64,000 nt of DNA from Paralithodes platypus (GCA_032716605.1 CM064492.1:46903403-46967402), one strand, 5' to 3'; counted from the first letter of the stretch, positions 20,861 through 31,792 are shown. The notes: a model not told the origin generated them from the letters alone. Translations and numbers: made by a program.

Positions 20861-20924
20861 ACATAATACCCTCCCTCACGCCGGACCCCTGCCCATCCGC
20901 GTTCTTCTGCTGACGTGAGATGTG

Positions 20925-21271
20925 ATGACAAGAGAGGGTCGCTCATGCGCACGTTCGACAGGGATCTGCGCATGACGGAACACGGGATGGGCCTTGAGCG
21001 GTAACTAAGGTAAACCCCTTTTTCTTCTCTTCTATGCTTTTTTCACCTTCGGTGGTAGTTTTGGTTAATGTACAACGTCTCCTAGAGCAAGATAAGGAGT
21101 AGACTCTAGACGTTTTCTTTTTAACCGCGGTTGGAATGACGACATAGCAGTCAAAATAGACAAGTCGTCATTGCAATTAGGTTAATAGCCTTGACGTTGG
21201 ATTTTCCAAGACTACTACCAAATAGTAGGTTTTCCTATTTGGTAGGTTGGGAGGTACGTCAAACCTCCCAA
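20925..21271 (-). repeat. DIRS-B right inverted terminal repeat and outer extension
   Basis: Positions 20925-21215 are the inverted counterpart of 12871-13163. The last 56 bp, up to ...CGTCAAACCTCCCAA, is the right-end extension that is absent from the left end but present (complementary) in the internal region at 20783-20845. Confidence 0.88.
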
Positions 21272-22780
21272 TATAAGTGACAGTGATACCCTAATACACA
21301 TACTTTATATAATTGGCCTCAAAATAACTATAAAGATATCAAATAAACATCACATTGTCAATATCAACCACTAAAGTCGTCTATGGGAGGCAAACACTCT
21401 AGCGCGACGAGCGGCTAGGTGCGTGGTAGCCGGGGCCGGGGCGACGCATCCGAACGCGGGAATGTTTACACAGATCAGCTGGACCAACAGTGACCATGTC
21501 ATGTAAGGGTTCTCTTCTTATTTTGCTCTGTTAGGTCAAGATTTATGAGGAGCACTAATATTCCCGGGTAGTATTATAACCCAATACAAATATAAACACA
21601 ACATGTCATGTAAGGGTTCTCTTGTTATTTTGCTCTGTTTAGGTTAACATTTATGAGGAGCACTAATATTCCCGGGTAGTATTATAACCCAATACAAATA
21701 TAAACACAAGCCCGGCCGAGTACCAGCAGACTTTTGCCGGGTACTCTGACAAACTGTCAAGACTATGACAGACCCGGGTACCAGTATTCCCGGGTGATAC
21801 TATAAAGGCTATAGCAGGTTACTCTGGAGGCTGCTACCCGGCCGGTTAAAGCTATGACAACCCAGGCACCAAGATTCCCGGGTGGTATTACATTACCATA
21901 TAAAGTATAAAGTCAAGCCCGGGTACTTGTAGACTATGGCCGGCTACCCGGGCACTATAATACTGGGCGGTATTATAATCCACAACAAATACAAAGATAA
22001 ACCCGGCCGGGTACCATCAATTTATTACCAGGACAGACCCGGGTACCAATCAGTCCCGAGTACCAATATTCCCGGGTTGTATCATAACAAGCATAATGCC
22101 ATAACAAGACCCGGCCGGGAAGCCAGTTACCGGGTACTCTGGCGACTGTTAAGATGATGGCATATTATTTTCCGGGTACCCTAAACTTTGTCATACTTTA
22201 ATAAAGACAAACCAGGGTTTCAATAATGGAATCAAATGGAAATTATTGCCGGGTACTCTAGGTTTGGTCATACTATAATAAAGATGTCATACAATTAAGG
22301 CAGATATTATTTTGTCGGATACTCTAGGCATTGTCATACTATAATAGGACAAGCCCGGGTTGCAATAATGGAGGCAAATATTAATTTTGCCGGTTACCCT
22401 AGGCTTTGTCATACCATATTAGAGACAGGCCTACTATCAGAATTACGTGAAATACGAGAGCTTAGGTGACCGGTTACACTTAGCCTCTATGTTGTCAAAG
22501 ATACAAATATATTAGTCTTAGCCTAAGACTAGGCTAGGCTATACCTGAAAAAAAAAAAAAAAAAAAAATTACAGAGTAATTATATCCAGTGATATTGGGT
22601 AAGACTTCACTAGGCATAAGGCATTCATCTTACATAAGCGGCAACTATAGTTTATTTAAAATAAACGATACAAGGGTAGTTCATATTTATTTTTTTATTT
22701 TTTTTGCCAAATTTGAGTAGGCCTAATAATTCCGGTATTATTCCCACTATGCAACATTGACTCCTTGGTATTTTTCACAG
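21272..22780. other. Non-coding DNA with a tandem duplication and CCGGGTA-rich repeats
   Basis: No gene is seen in this 1.5 kb. It begins with AT-rich sequence continuing from 12863. A tandem duplication of about 108 bp lies at roughly 21495-21711; each copy contains CACTAATATTCCCGGGTAGT. From 21712 to about 22450 a degenerate repeat recurs, built from words such as GCCGGGTACTCT, CCCGGGTACC, ATTCCCGGGT and TTGTCATACTATAATA at intervals of roughly 60-110 bp. A run of A (22550-22568) follows. Nothing recognisable is found from 22570 to 22770. Confidence 0.6.
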
Positions 22781-22925
22781 GCTCAGGCGATCTCTTCTGG
22801 CCAAGTGATAACCACGAGAGGATCCGAACAGTGTTCCAGGTTGGGAACTGTGGTGGACCTTACCGTCCTCTCACCTGTTGTTCCCCTCGCTCGGCTAAAA
22901 ACCCTATACTGTACTGCAATTTTAG
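22781..22925 (+). CDS. Candidate isolated host exon (hypothetical)
   Basis: A 145-bp block is preceded by GGTATTTTTCACAG and followed by GTGAGTTAA, both good arthropod splice signals. One frame is open across it (beginning AQAISSGQVITT and ending LYCTAILG), and it has higher GC than its flanks. I do not recognise the peptide and see no neighbouring exon, so it could be a chance open block or a relic. No other host coding candidate is seen nearby. Confidence 0.25.
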
Positions 22926-22971
22926 GTGAGTTAATTTTTTACAAAACACTAAACGTTTTCCGGTTCACCGG

Positions 22972-25300
22972 CTAAGTAAACTAATGGAAACGGTAATTAG
23001 AGAAGGAATAATGGATCATATGAAGTCAAACCAACTTTTCAGTGGGAGACAGTTCGGATTCTTGCCGGGGAGGTCGACGGTACAGTAAAAGTCCTTTAAT
23101 CCGACGACCGATGATTCGACTCTCCCAATAGTCCGAATTTTTCAATTTGAGGCCAAATCCGAATTCACCCGATGGTCCGAATTTCATGAAGTCCCAAAGT
23201 CCCCTTTTTGAGGCATTAGTCCACTCAAATGACACATAATGGAGCACACACATCATATGTTCATGAATTCACTTTAAAAGTTTACCATTGTCATTGTAGC
23301 CTATTACCTACTTCAAAACATTCAGATTAATGGTCAAAGGAAGCTACTGATATAAACGTAAACACCACATCGTCTGCTAGAGAGTTTGTTTTGCTCTTGA
23401 ACGCATCCTTGGGACGCTCCGATGCGCTACTGGCTTGCACCGCATTTTCTGCAAGCGCATTCAGTCTTGAGCTTGAAAACGCACCTTTGGACGTTCCGAT
23501 ACGCTACTATTTATAGTTCAGTGATCGGAGCGTCCCAAGGGTGCTTTCAAGACAACAAGACAAGGGTGCTTTCAATACAATATAATATAACAGAGCACGT
23601 CACAAAAGGAAAATCACAAAAGGAAAATTACAAGACGCTCTCAGGGAAGTGCCGTTGTTAAGGCATTACTTTCCGAACCACATCTGATCTGATCTTCAAG
23701 AGCAAGACAAACTCGCTAGTAGACGGAAGAAGAAGAAGACGATGCGGACATATGGTGTTTACGTTTATATCAGCAGATTCCTTTGACCATTAATCTGAAT
23801 GTTTTGAAGTAGGTAATAGGCTACAATGACAATGGTAAACTTTTGAAGTGATTTCATGAACATATGATATGTGTGTGTGCACCATTGTGTCATTTGGGTG
23901 GCCTAATGCCTCAATGTTTTCGTCAGGCCATTAATACACAGGTTCATAGGGGTAACGTCCGATAATCCGAAAAATCCACTAATCCGAACGAGGGCCGGTC
24001 CGCTGCCCTTCGGATTAACGGAAGTTTACTGTACTACAGCTAATTAAGGTGGTAGATGATTGGATGCAAATTCTAGAAGATGGTGATGTAATAGACGTGG
24101 TATATTGCAATTTTATGAAGGCCTTCGATAAGGTCCCACATAAAAGGTTAATAGAGAAAGTTAGAAGCTATAATATAGGGGAGAAATGTGTGAAATGGAT
24201 AGAAGCCTTCCTGAAAGATCGGAGACAGAGGGTACTGGTGAATGGAATAGGCTCGGGGTGGAGGGAAATTACAAGTGGGGTACCTCAGGGATCTGTGTTG
24301 GGACCACTGCTGTTCGTTATATTTATCAACGACTTACCTGAAGTTATAACTAATAGAAGTGAGGTATACCTGTATGCGGATGACACTAAGCTGTATAGAA
24401 GAGTGAGGAGTAAGGAAGATATGGGTTTGCTTCAAGGAGATGTGGAGGGCATGAAGGGATGGTCTGAGCATTGGTTAATGCCTTTTCATCCAAAAAAATG
24501 CAAGTACATGCGGATTGGGACCAGCAAGATAGACAAGGTAGGATACAGTATGTATGAAGCGATGGAGGAAGTGAATGCAGAAAAGGATATAGGAGTAGTG
24601 ATAGACAATAAGTTAACTTTCTCAGAATATTTAGTGGAAAAGATAAACAAAGCCAATAGAATTGTAGGGCTGATAAGGAGGACATTTGTGTCACTTGACG
24701 AAGAAATCTTCAGGAATCTCTATACAGCGCTGGTTAGGCCGCACCTGGAATATGCGAACCAGGTGTGGGCTCCATATATGGTAAAGGATATAGAAGCAGT
24801 GGAGAAAGTGCAGAGGAGAGCTAGCAAGCTGGTACCAACGTTGAAGAACGCGGGCTATGAGCAGAGGTTGAGGACACTGGGGCTTCCGACACTGGCATAT
24901 AGGAGAAAGAGAGGGGATATGATAGAGACTTTTAAGATAGTGTCAGGAAAGTACGGTGAGGATGTGTGAAGGTATCTTCTTGATGCGGGAGGGAACAAGA
25001 ACGAGAGGACACTCCTAAGAAAATTTACAAAGAAAGAAATAGGCTTGAGAAGGCAAAGAACTCATTTTGTGATAGAGTGGTAAATGAGTGGAACGCACTG
25101 CCCCAGTATGTAGTCGATTCCGAATCAATAAGGGAGTTTGAAAATAATCTTGATAAAGCATGGGGAAGACAAGATTTGAAGTTTGATTATAAAACAAAAA
25201 TACAGAATAGTAAAAATGTTGCGTCTGCTACCGCCGCCGCCAACACCGTGAACGACCGCAGCAGTGCAAGTACTGGTACTGAGCTGGATACACAGGCCTA
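22972..25300 (+). pseudogene. CR1-type reverse transcriptase
   Basis: Only the RT and C-terminal part remain. The first 110 bases give VIREGIMDHMKSNQLFSGRQ and GFLPGRSTVQ, then the MITE intervenes. From 24034 the frame reads VVDDWMQILEDGDVIDVVY, KAFDKVPHKRLIEKV, SGVPQGSVLGPLLFVIFIN, YLYADDTKLYRRV (catalytic YADD near 24375) and RPHLEYANQVWAPY. TGA at 24967 ends the 306-codon frame. A further part in another frame, with VVNEWNALPQYVVDS (about 25075-25300), is the usual CR1 C-terminus displaced by a frameshift. CR1 RT primes on nicked genomic DNA; no endonuclease survives here. Confidence 0.88.
23083..24031. mobile_element. Foldback MITE with pogo/Tigger-type ends
   Basis: The ends are CAGTAAAAGTCCTTTAATCC and, inverted, CAGTAAACTTCCGTTAATCC, each bordered by TA (23081-23082 and 24032-24033). 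The two arms stay complementary for about 320 bp (for example GATATAAACGTAAACACCA at about 23350 and its complement at about 23755), so single strands would form a long hairpin. A central spacer of about 300 bp has its own inverted word, GGAGCGTCCCAAGG. There is no transposase. The ends resemble those of the Tigger-like element at 55605-58612. Confidence 0.85.
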
Positions 25301-25370
25301 GTTTGCCTTTTTCCAGAGGATCTACTGTAAGAAACTGTAAGAAACTGTAAGACTAAGTGACTAAGTCACT

Positions 25371-25608
25371 AATCATATTTTTGTTAATAACCATGACCCA
25401 AAAACCATTTATACCCTCGGTCACATGCAAAAAAAGTCTTATTATCTGTGTGGGGTTCGGTAAAGTCGTACATTTCAGGTACTTTAAACTAAATCTCCAG
25501 GTATTATGGAGGTAAAATATGTAAACTTTTTAGAAATATCCTTTCTATAACCCCTAGCTCCTCCCCATCTCCTGACAAGAAAATGTCTGGATCTAGCAGG
25601 AAAAGACA
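25371..25608. other. Non-coding spacer
   Basis: AT-rich DNA after the CR1 tail. No gene, repeat boundary or motif is recognised. Confidence 0.5.
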
Positions 25609-25905
25609 TAGAACATAAGAACATAAGAAAACGGGAGTCTGCAAAAAGCCGATCGGCCCACACAAGGCAGATCCCTGTCACACCCAACCCCAATTACATA
25701 ACAAAATAAGGTCATAAGATCGCGGGAAACTGCATATGGCCATGCGGCCCACATGAAGCAGCTCCCATTCACACCCAGCCCATATCACCCATATGGGAAT
25801 CCAACTTATGCTTAAAGCTTTCAACTGTTTCTGAGCTAATTACTGTTCTGGGCAGTGCATTCCACATGTTAACAACTCTAGTACAACTCTATAGGTCGAC
25901 CAGCT
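25609..25905 (-). repeat. CR1/L2-type LINE 3' tail, head-to-tail pair
   Basis: The minus-strand reading ends in TTCTTATGTTCTTATG, a tandem octamer-like tail typical of CR1/L2 LINEs. Two related segments lie in a row: 25633-25700 (CTGCAAAAAGCCGATCGGCC) and 25725-25800 (CTGCATATGGCCATGCGGCC), each followed by an ACACCCA(A/G)CCC word. Only 3' UTR-like sequence is present. Family placement is from memory of similar tails and is tentative. Confidence 0.5.
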
Positions 25906-26120
25906 CAAAGTCTTCCAGTAAATAAACAGAAGAAAGTGAGCAAATCTCAAACTAGAAGACGACCTGCTAAGTACCAAACTTCCCCGACTCGACTCGCAGT
26001 CATGATTTCAAAATCCTGCATTCTACACCACATGTCCCCAGACTGTTGACATTGTCTAATGTGGTCATTCACCCAGCTAACCCTGCTACATCAAAATACA
26101 TAAATTACCTGTCTCATCTA
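25906..26120. other. Non-coding spacer before the RTE LINE
   Basis: No gene or clear repeat is seen in these 215 bp. It may belong to the DIRS-C remnant that resumes at 29331, but I could not align it convincingly. Confidence 0.35.
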
Positions 26121-29100
26121 TAACCCCCCTGGGGGTTAGGGAATAGAATATGCCCCACGTGCCTTCTGCGTGTCGTAAGAGGCGACTAAAGAGGTTGGGT
26201 CGGTGGGCTTGCGACCCCCACCCGGAAAAAATATCTAAGCAAAGAAAAACGAACGAACAGCCTCGGATGCGGACGGAACCAACGTTGACGAACCACGACC
26301 GACTAAGGACATGCCTTCGGACATTCTGAGAATGGCTACGTGGAATGTTAGTGGCATGAATGATGGAACAAAGAGAGAGAGGTTCTGGAAGTGTTAGTGA
26401 ATGCCCGGCTGGATGTATGTGGAATGACAGAGACCAAATGGAAAGGTTCAGATGTGAGAGAATGGGAATGTGGAATGGGTGTGTGTGCTGGAGTGAGTGA
26501 AGGAACAGCGAGAGAAGGTGCATGTTTGTTTGTAAGTAGCAAATGGAAGGAATGTGTAAGAGAGTATGGGTCTGTGGGTTCAAGGATTGTGTGGGTGAGA
26601 ATGAAAGTAGGAATACAAACGTGGGTGATTGTATGCGTGTATGCCCCGACAGAGGATATACTTGAAAGAAAGAAAGAGGAGTTCTGGATGAATGTGGAGG
26701 CGTGCCTGGAGAAGTTTGACAAGAACGAAAGAATATTTCTGATTGGGGATATGAATGGTAAGGTGGGTGATAGGAAAGTTGAGGGAGTGGTGGGAGGGTG
26801 GGGGTACCATCAGAGGTGAATGGGAATGGTAGTGCACTTGTGGACGTATGTGTGGGAAGGAGGCTGTGGATAGCCAACACCTTCTTCCGACACAGAATGA
26901 TCCACAGGTACACGTGGAAACGGATGTTGACGATGAAAGATAAGACAGTGGTGGAACGAAAGTCATTGATTGATTATGTATGTGTGGATGAACGAATGAA
27001 GAAATCTGTGATGGATGCTAGGGTGTATAGGGGTATTGGAGGGGGTCTGTCTGATCATTATGTAGTGGTAGCTAAGGTTAGGATACAAAAGAAGTGGGTG
27101 AGGAGAGCGGGAGGGAGGCGAGAGGAGGGTGGAATGGTGAGGAGGGTGGAGAGGTTGCAGGAGGAGGAAGTCAGGGAGGAGTACAGGAGAGCAGTGGAAA
27201 GACGACTAGGTGGGTTCGACCTGGAAGTTATGGAGGAAGTGGAGGAGATGAGCAAGGTGTTTAAGGATGAGATCTGTGCAGCATGTGAGGAGGTGTGTGG
27301 AGTGAGGAGAAGAGGGAGGGGAGTGAAAGGTACAGCATGGTGGACAGAAGAGGTAAGAATAGCTGTGGAAGAAAAGAAGAAAGCATATAGAGTGGTTGGG
27401 TAGTAGAGGGAATGAAGATTCCGAGAGACAGAAACGAGCGAGGTACGTGGAGAGTAAGAGGGTGGTGAAGAGAGTAGTGAAGGAAAGTAAGAGAAGAGTA
27501 GATGAGGAATTTGGAAGGAATCTGAGTGTAAAATGGAGGGAGAGTAAGAAACTGTTCTGGAAAGAAGTCAAGAAAGTTAGGGAAGGTAGCAAGGGAAACA
27601 GTAAGGGTGTGAAAGATAAGAATGGGAGAATGCTAGCCGAGAAGCAAGAGAGAGTCGAAAGATGGAGGGAGTACTTCAGTGAGTTGCTAAATGAAAGGAA
27701 TGAAGAGCCAGCAAACATAGCTGGATATGGTATGGGAGGGAGAAGAAGAGAAGTAGTGGAGGAGGAGGTGGGGATCAGGAGGTCAGAAGTGTGGGAAGCC
27801 ATGAAAAGAGTGAAGTTGGGGAAAGCACCAGGAACAGATGGAGTGTGTGGGGAAATGTTGAGGTATGGTGGTGAGATAGTGATAGAATGGGTATGGAAAA
27901 TGTGCAAACTAGCATGGGAGAAGGGGAGTGCACCCGATGACTGGAAGACTGGCGTAATAGTCCCCCTATATAAGGGCAAAGGGGAAAGAGGAGTGTGTGG
28001 TAACCACCGAGGAATATGTCTTCTAAGCGTAGTAGGGAAGGTATACAGTAGGGTAGTGATTGAGAGAGTGAGAGTGAGAACGGAGAAATGGATAGGCGAC
28101 GAGCAGGGAGGTTTTAGGAAGGGAAGAGGATGTGTAGATCAGATTTTTACCCTGAATTGTGTTGTGGAGAAGTATCTGGAGAAGAAACAAAAGGTGTATG
28201 TTGCCTTTATGGACTTGGAGAAGGCCTATGACAGAGTGGATAGAGAAGGTTTGTGGAAAGTACTTAGAATATACGGAGTAGAGGGCAAGTTGCTGAAAGC
28301 AGTGAAGAGCATGTATGAGGGTGCAAAGGCGGCAGTACGTGTGGAGAGTGAGCAGAGCGAGTTCTTTGACCTGAATGTTGGTTTGAAACAGGGGTGTGTG
28401 ATGTCCCCGTGGTTGTTTACTGTATATATGGATGGAGTCATGAAAGAAATACTATCAAGAGCAGTGAATGTTGGTGTATCGCTGAAAAGGGAGGGAATTG
28501 AGTGGAAGCTACCTATACTGCTGTTTGCGGATGATACAGTTCTGATGAGTGATAATGAATGGGAGTTGCAGGGTCTGGTAAATGAGTTTGGAACAGTGTG
28601 CGAAAACGGAATTTGAAGGTAAATACGGGGAAGAGCAAGGTTATGGTCTTCGAAAGGGGTGAAGTCACAGAGTGTGAGGTGAAGCTGAACGGTCAGGCTA
28701 TGGAGATCGTCAACTCTTTTAAGTATCTGGGCAGTGTGTGAGTAAAGATGGGACTATGGATGAAGAGGTGCGGGAGAGGGTACAACAGGGGAAGAGGGTT
28801 GTAGGAACGCTAAAAGCAGTAACAAGAAATAGGGTGGTCAGTATGGAAGTGAAGAAGTCCTTGCATGACAGTGTGGTAATCCCGACACTGACTTACGGAA
28901 GCGAAGCATGGACGTTGGTTGAGAGACTCAGACCAAGAGTGAGAGCAGTGGAAATGAATTACTTAAGGAGTGCGTGCGGAGTTACATGGAGGGATAGACA
29001 GACTAATGAGGAAGTAAGAAGGAGGTGTGGTGTGGAGGTAGATGTGCTGGAAAGTGTGAAAAGGAACAACTTGAGATGGTTCGGCCATATGGAACGTATG

Positions 29101-29330
29101 GAAAGCGAGAGAATGACTAAGAGGGTGTACGAGAGCGAGGTGGAGGGACAGAGGGGGAGAGGTAGACCGAATATGAGGTGGAAGGATGGAGTGAGGAACT
29201 ACATGAACGAAGGCGGTGCTGGTTGGGGGGAGGGGCGTCGACTGACTGGGGACAGAGGTGCATGGGGGCGGTTCGTTCGTGGCCACCCCTTCGGGGATCA
29301 CGGCGTCAGGCAATAGATAGATAGATAGAT
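26121..29330 (+). mobile_element. RTE-type LINE, near full length
   Basis: The element begins near CCCCCCTGGGGGTTAGGGAA and ends in a (ATAG)n microsatellite (29313-29330), the usual RTE tail. One coding unit, without ORF1, encodes endonuclease, RT and a C-terminal region. No clear target duplication is seen. A fragment of the same family lies at 1-528 on the opposite strand, and a related 3' end lies at 31690-31769. Confidence 0.88.
26284..29316 (+). pseudogene. RTE endonuclease-reverse transcriptase
   Basis: Starting from ATG at 26310 or 26334, the endonuclease motifs are ATWNVSGMNDG, DVCGMTETKWKGSD, LIGDMNGKVGDRKV and LSDHYVVVAKV (near 27045). The RT has GKAPGTDGVCGEMLRYGG, GNHRGICLLSVVGKVYSRV, FMDLEKAYDRVDREGLWKV, LKQGCVMSPWLFTVYMDGV and LLFADDTVLMSD (catalytic FADD near 28530). 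After RT come LRWFGHMERMESERMTKRV and GRPNMRWKDGVRNYM, a signature of RTE C-termini. Frame breaks occur near 26380, 26800, 27400 and 28610-28740, each attributable to small indels. The intact protein would be about 1000 residues. Sequence motifs are well kept, so this is a relatively young but inactive copy. Confidence 0.88.
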
Positions 29331-30325
29331 CTATTTCCTTGACTGATCCAAGTTATGAGGGTGTCAGTCCCCCTCCACTTTCCCTAGTACAGTTAGCTGA
29401 TACTATTGAACAGCAATCTGAGTAAACCCAGTTGCTTTCTCCACCCACATTAATTCACCCTAAACTGATTCAGGTGAATATGGAAGCTGAAGTACATAAA
29501 CCCATACACTAATCACCTTTTCAGCCTTCTACGGACTTACCTGTTCGTGTAGATCCTTCTCTGGCAACTCCAGACATTTTGGTTACAGTACGGTTGGGGC
29601 AATACGGGAAAAAAGTGCTTCCTAAAGATACCCCAGAACCTTTGGTCATAAGCAATGCTATAGTAGGGGGTTATGATTTGGAAACCAGTAACCATACTGA
29701 GGAGGTTTGAAGTGAGAATGAGTACCATGGTTCTCCATTAGAACAAAGTGAAGAAGAGTTTCCTGATATAGTCCCTACTCAGAGCCCGCCTGGTGGCTTG
29801 TTTGGTGAACTTCAGGTATTTTCTTAAATCTATGCATGAGTTGACAGACAAAATGGAACAGAAATTTACGTCTTTAGATAAGGCTATCCGAGATCTCCAA
29901 GTAGGTCTCTTGCTCCACTCATGTTACAACATGCCATACCAGACACAGTCCCACTGTCTCATTTACCTGTCCAGCCTAAGCAACCTGCTCATGAAATGTT
30001 CAAGAAGCCTCCCCCCCTACTAATTGGTGAATCTCGATACTGGAAACAATTACCAGGGTAGCGCCTACTAATGCTGACACAGGTCATTCAGACTTGGTGC
30101 CAATACCAAATGAGTGGATTATTAAAACGGACGAGCTTAGGCATCTACATACAAAAGATGCACAAGGCCGATTGCTGGACGTAATCATAAAACCCTTCCC
30201 ATCTCTGGATGCTAAGTATTTTACTTACACACAGACACCCACAGTGCCTTCGGGTAAGCGCTTCAAACCATGGTCTGATGTGAATAAGGCGGATGGACAT
30301 AACACCATTAAATCTCTCTAATCTC
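29331..30325 (+). pseudogene. DIRS-C gag remnant
   Basis: Only the end of this 1-kb piece is clearly alignable. At 30094-30321 the frame gives VPIPNEWIIKTDELRHLHTK, RLLDVIIKPFPSLDAKYFTY and RFKPWSDVNKADGHNTIKSL. This corresponds block by block to the DIRS-A gag (VPREWVIQGNKSRKLRALDT, KVLDVNIKAIPSYYHQDYFV, KLFSDWSKHDGFNDIKTLSA). Upstream frames are broken, with acidic stretches such as EQSEEEFPDIVP-like text near 29750. It is a third, old DIRS family. Confidence 0.7.
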
Positions 30326-31689
30326 TCAAAATCCGTAGGTAGCTCCACAAAAAATGTTTGAAAACAAAAACTCCTAATAAGATTTTGTAAAATTTGCACT
30401 AAAGTAGATGACTTTTGGGCTAGAACTAGGTTATTATACAGATTCTTGGTAGACAGAGGTTTTGAGGCAAGTAAATTGTTACATAAATATAATCTTTTTA
30501 GGGTCAATTATTGTGACTGTATTCTAAAATTTGACATCAATAATTTTAATCAAGCATTTTTAACTTGAAGTTTCTTGTATAACCTCTGCTTACTTTTTGT
30601 CTGTATTTATTTTTTATCTGTTTCTTTTTCTTTTATTAATATTAATATTGATGATTTTTTTAAATTAATTGTTCTTGTTAAAAGAGTACTCTTTGTTTAA
30701 ATCTGTTGTTACTTCTTCATATTTTGCAATTATTTGTCTTTATATTATATGTATTCATTGTCGATAGTATCAATTGCTTGCTTTTGTGATTTCCTTAGTT
30801 TATTTGTGCTATAAATGTAGGCCTAGGTTATTTGTAGGGTAGTTATTGATAGGGGTCACTTGAGGCATGCTATGCTTACAGGTACCTACCCGATAGCACT
30901 ATCGTTAGTGAGTGCTGTACTGTATTTTATATATTATTTTGTAATAGTATAGATATCTTATCAATATTTGTATTTTGTACTATTGTTAATGTCTTGTCAT
31001 GTTGCAAATTTGATTTTAAATTAATATTTTGACATTTAACATGTAGTTTCTTTATTCATGCAGAGTTTAGTAAAATTTACCAGAACGTCCCAGACTTCCC
31101 AAATTTGACTAATTCCTTGAACGTGACGATAGTGCGTTGTTATGTGTGCGATTAGTTTGCTTGGGAAACAGATTAACTTGCTCATGTAGTAATGTACACC
31201 CTATGTGGTGGATTGTGTTCTTTTATTTCATAAATTTCATTTTAGTAAACGTTGTTTCCACATAGCGATTTTGATAATTTAATTTGACTTTATATTGTCC
31301 TTGTCCCAATTTTGGTTTGTTTAGTTTGCAAGTTTTACATTTTAATTTCGGAGGCACCCACTCTAAGTTATGGTCCATGGGCTAAATGGGTGACTGAGGC
31401 AGAGAAATTGGCCTTGTTCTTGGGGTGATGCCCCCTCCCTCCCCCCCCCTCCCCCCATAAACTCCCATTGGAGTATCACCAATTTGCTACTATGTATGTA
31501 TACAACTCCGACTCTATTCCCCAGGACTTCTGGGAATATCTCATATCTCCAAAAAAAATACCACTGTAGAAAAATAGTGTTAACAAGATACACAGAGGGC
31601 CTCGGAGTCGGACGTATCCTAAATTGAGTGGTCAATCCTGTAAGTCCTTCACTAAACTGGCTCGGGTTGTCCCTCTCACAGGGAATAGG
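30326..31689. other. Insertion of unknown identity in DIRS-C
   Basis: Compared with DIRS-A, the DIRS-C gag here contains about 1.2 kb of extra, AT-rich DNA. A stretch at 30383-30571 is open in one frame without ATG (beginning LLIRFCKICTKVDDFWARTR and ending NNFNQAFLT), which might be the end of an unrecognised mobile-element protein. From 30572 to 31360 I see only AT-rich sequence. A polypyrimidine block at 31431-31456 (CCCTCCC runs) is present. Confidence 0.45.
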
Positions 31690-31769
31690 TCCGCTTGGGG
31701 GCATTCTGTGCGTGGCCACCCTCGTAAGGGGAGTAAGGCGTCCGGCAACAGACAGACAGATCCAAAAAA
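31690..31769 (+). repeat. RTE-type LINE 3' end
   Basis: The order GTGGCCACCCTCGTAAGG, AAGGCGTCCGGCAACAGACA and then a (CAGA)n tail parallels the RTE 3' end at 29279-29330 (GGCCACCCCTTCGGGG, GGCGTCAGGCAATAGATAG). It is a related but distinct RTE family. Its 5' limit within the preceding insertion cannot be placed. Confidence 0.6.
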
Positions 31770-31792
31770 AGAGTTTGTAAACCAGCTAGTGA

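Larger units (their letters stand above)
12864..21271 (+). mobile_element. DIRS-B tyrosine-recombinase retrotransposon
   Basis: DIRS elements reverse-transcribe into a circle and insert with a tyrosine recombinase instead of an integrase. This copy has inverted terminal repeats (about 12871-13163 and 20925-21215) and an internal complementary region (20749-20860) joining complements of both outer ends. It has a gag-like ORF (14605-17426), RT/RNase H/MT-like ORF (17429-19363) and recombinase (18922-20302). The left flank ...GAGCAA/TTTGTTAG and right flank ...CCTCCCAA/TATAAG share CAA, and no longer target duplication exists. Several single frameshifts and one nonsense codon make it inactive. 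Confidence 0.92.
22972..25370 (+). mobile_element. CR1-like LINE, 5'-truncated, split by a MITE
   Basis: The LINE begins abruptly within the RT finger region (KLMETVIREGIMDH) and continues through the palm to a 3' UTR ending near 25370. The tail holds a short tandem repeat of AACTGTAAGA (25326-25355). CR1 elements are commonly 5'-truncated and end in short tandem repeats. The foldback MITE at 23083-24031 interrupts it. Confidence 0.82.

Noticed and set aside
25609..25905. tRNA or tRNA-derived SINE head
   Set aside because: No A and B box pair with correct spacing and no cloverleaf; the microsatellite tail and word order fit a CR1/L2 LINE tail better.
27206..27979. 257-codon minus-strand frame rich in Leu, Ser and Phe
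   Set aside because: Antisense of the purine-rich RTE coding strand, which seldom contains stops; not a membrane protein gene.
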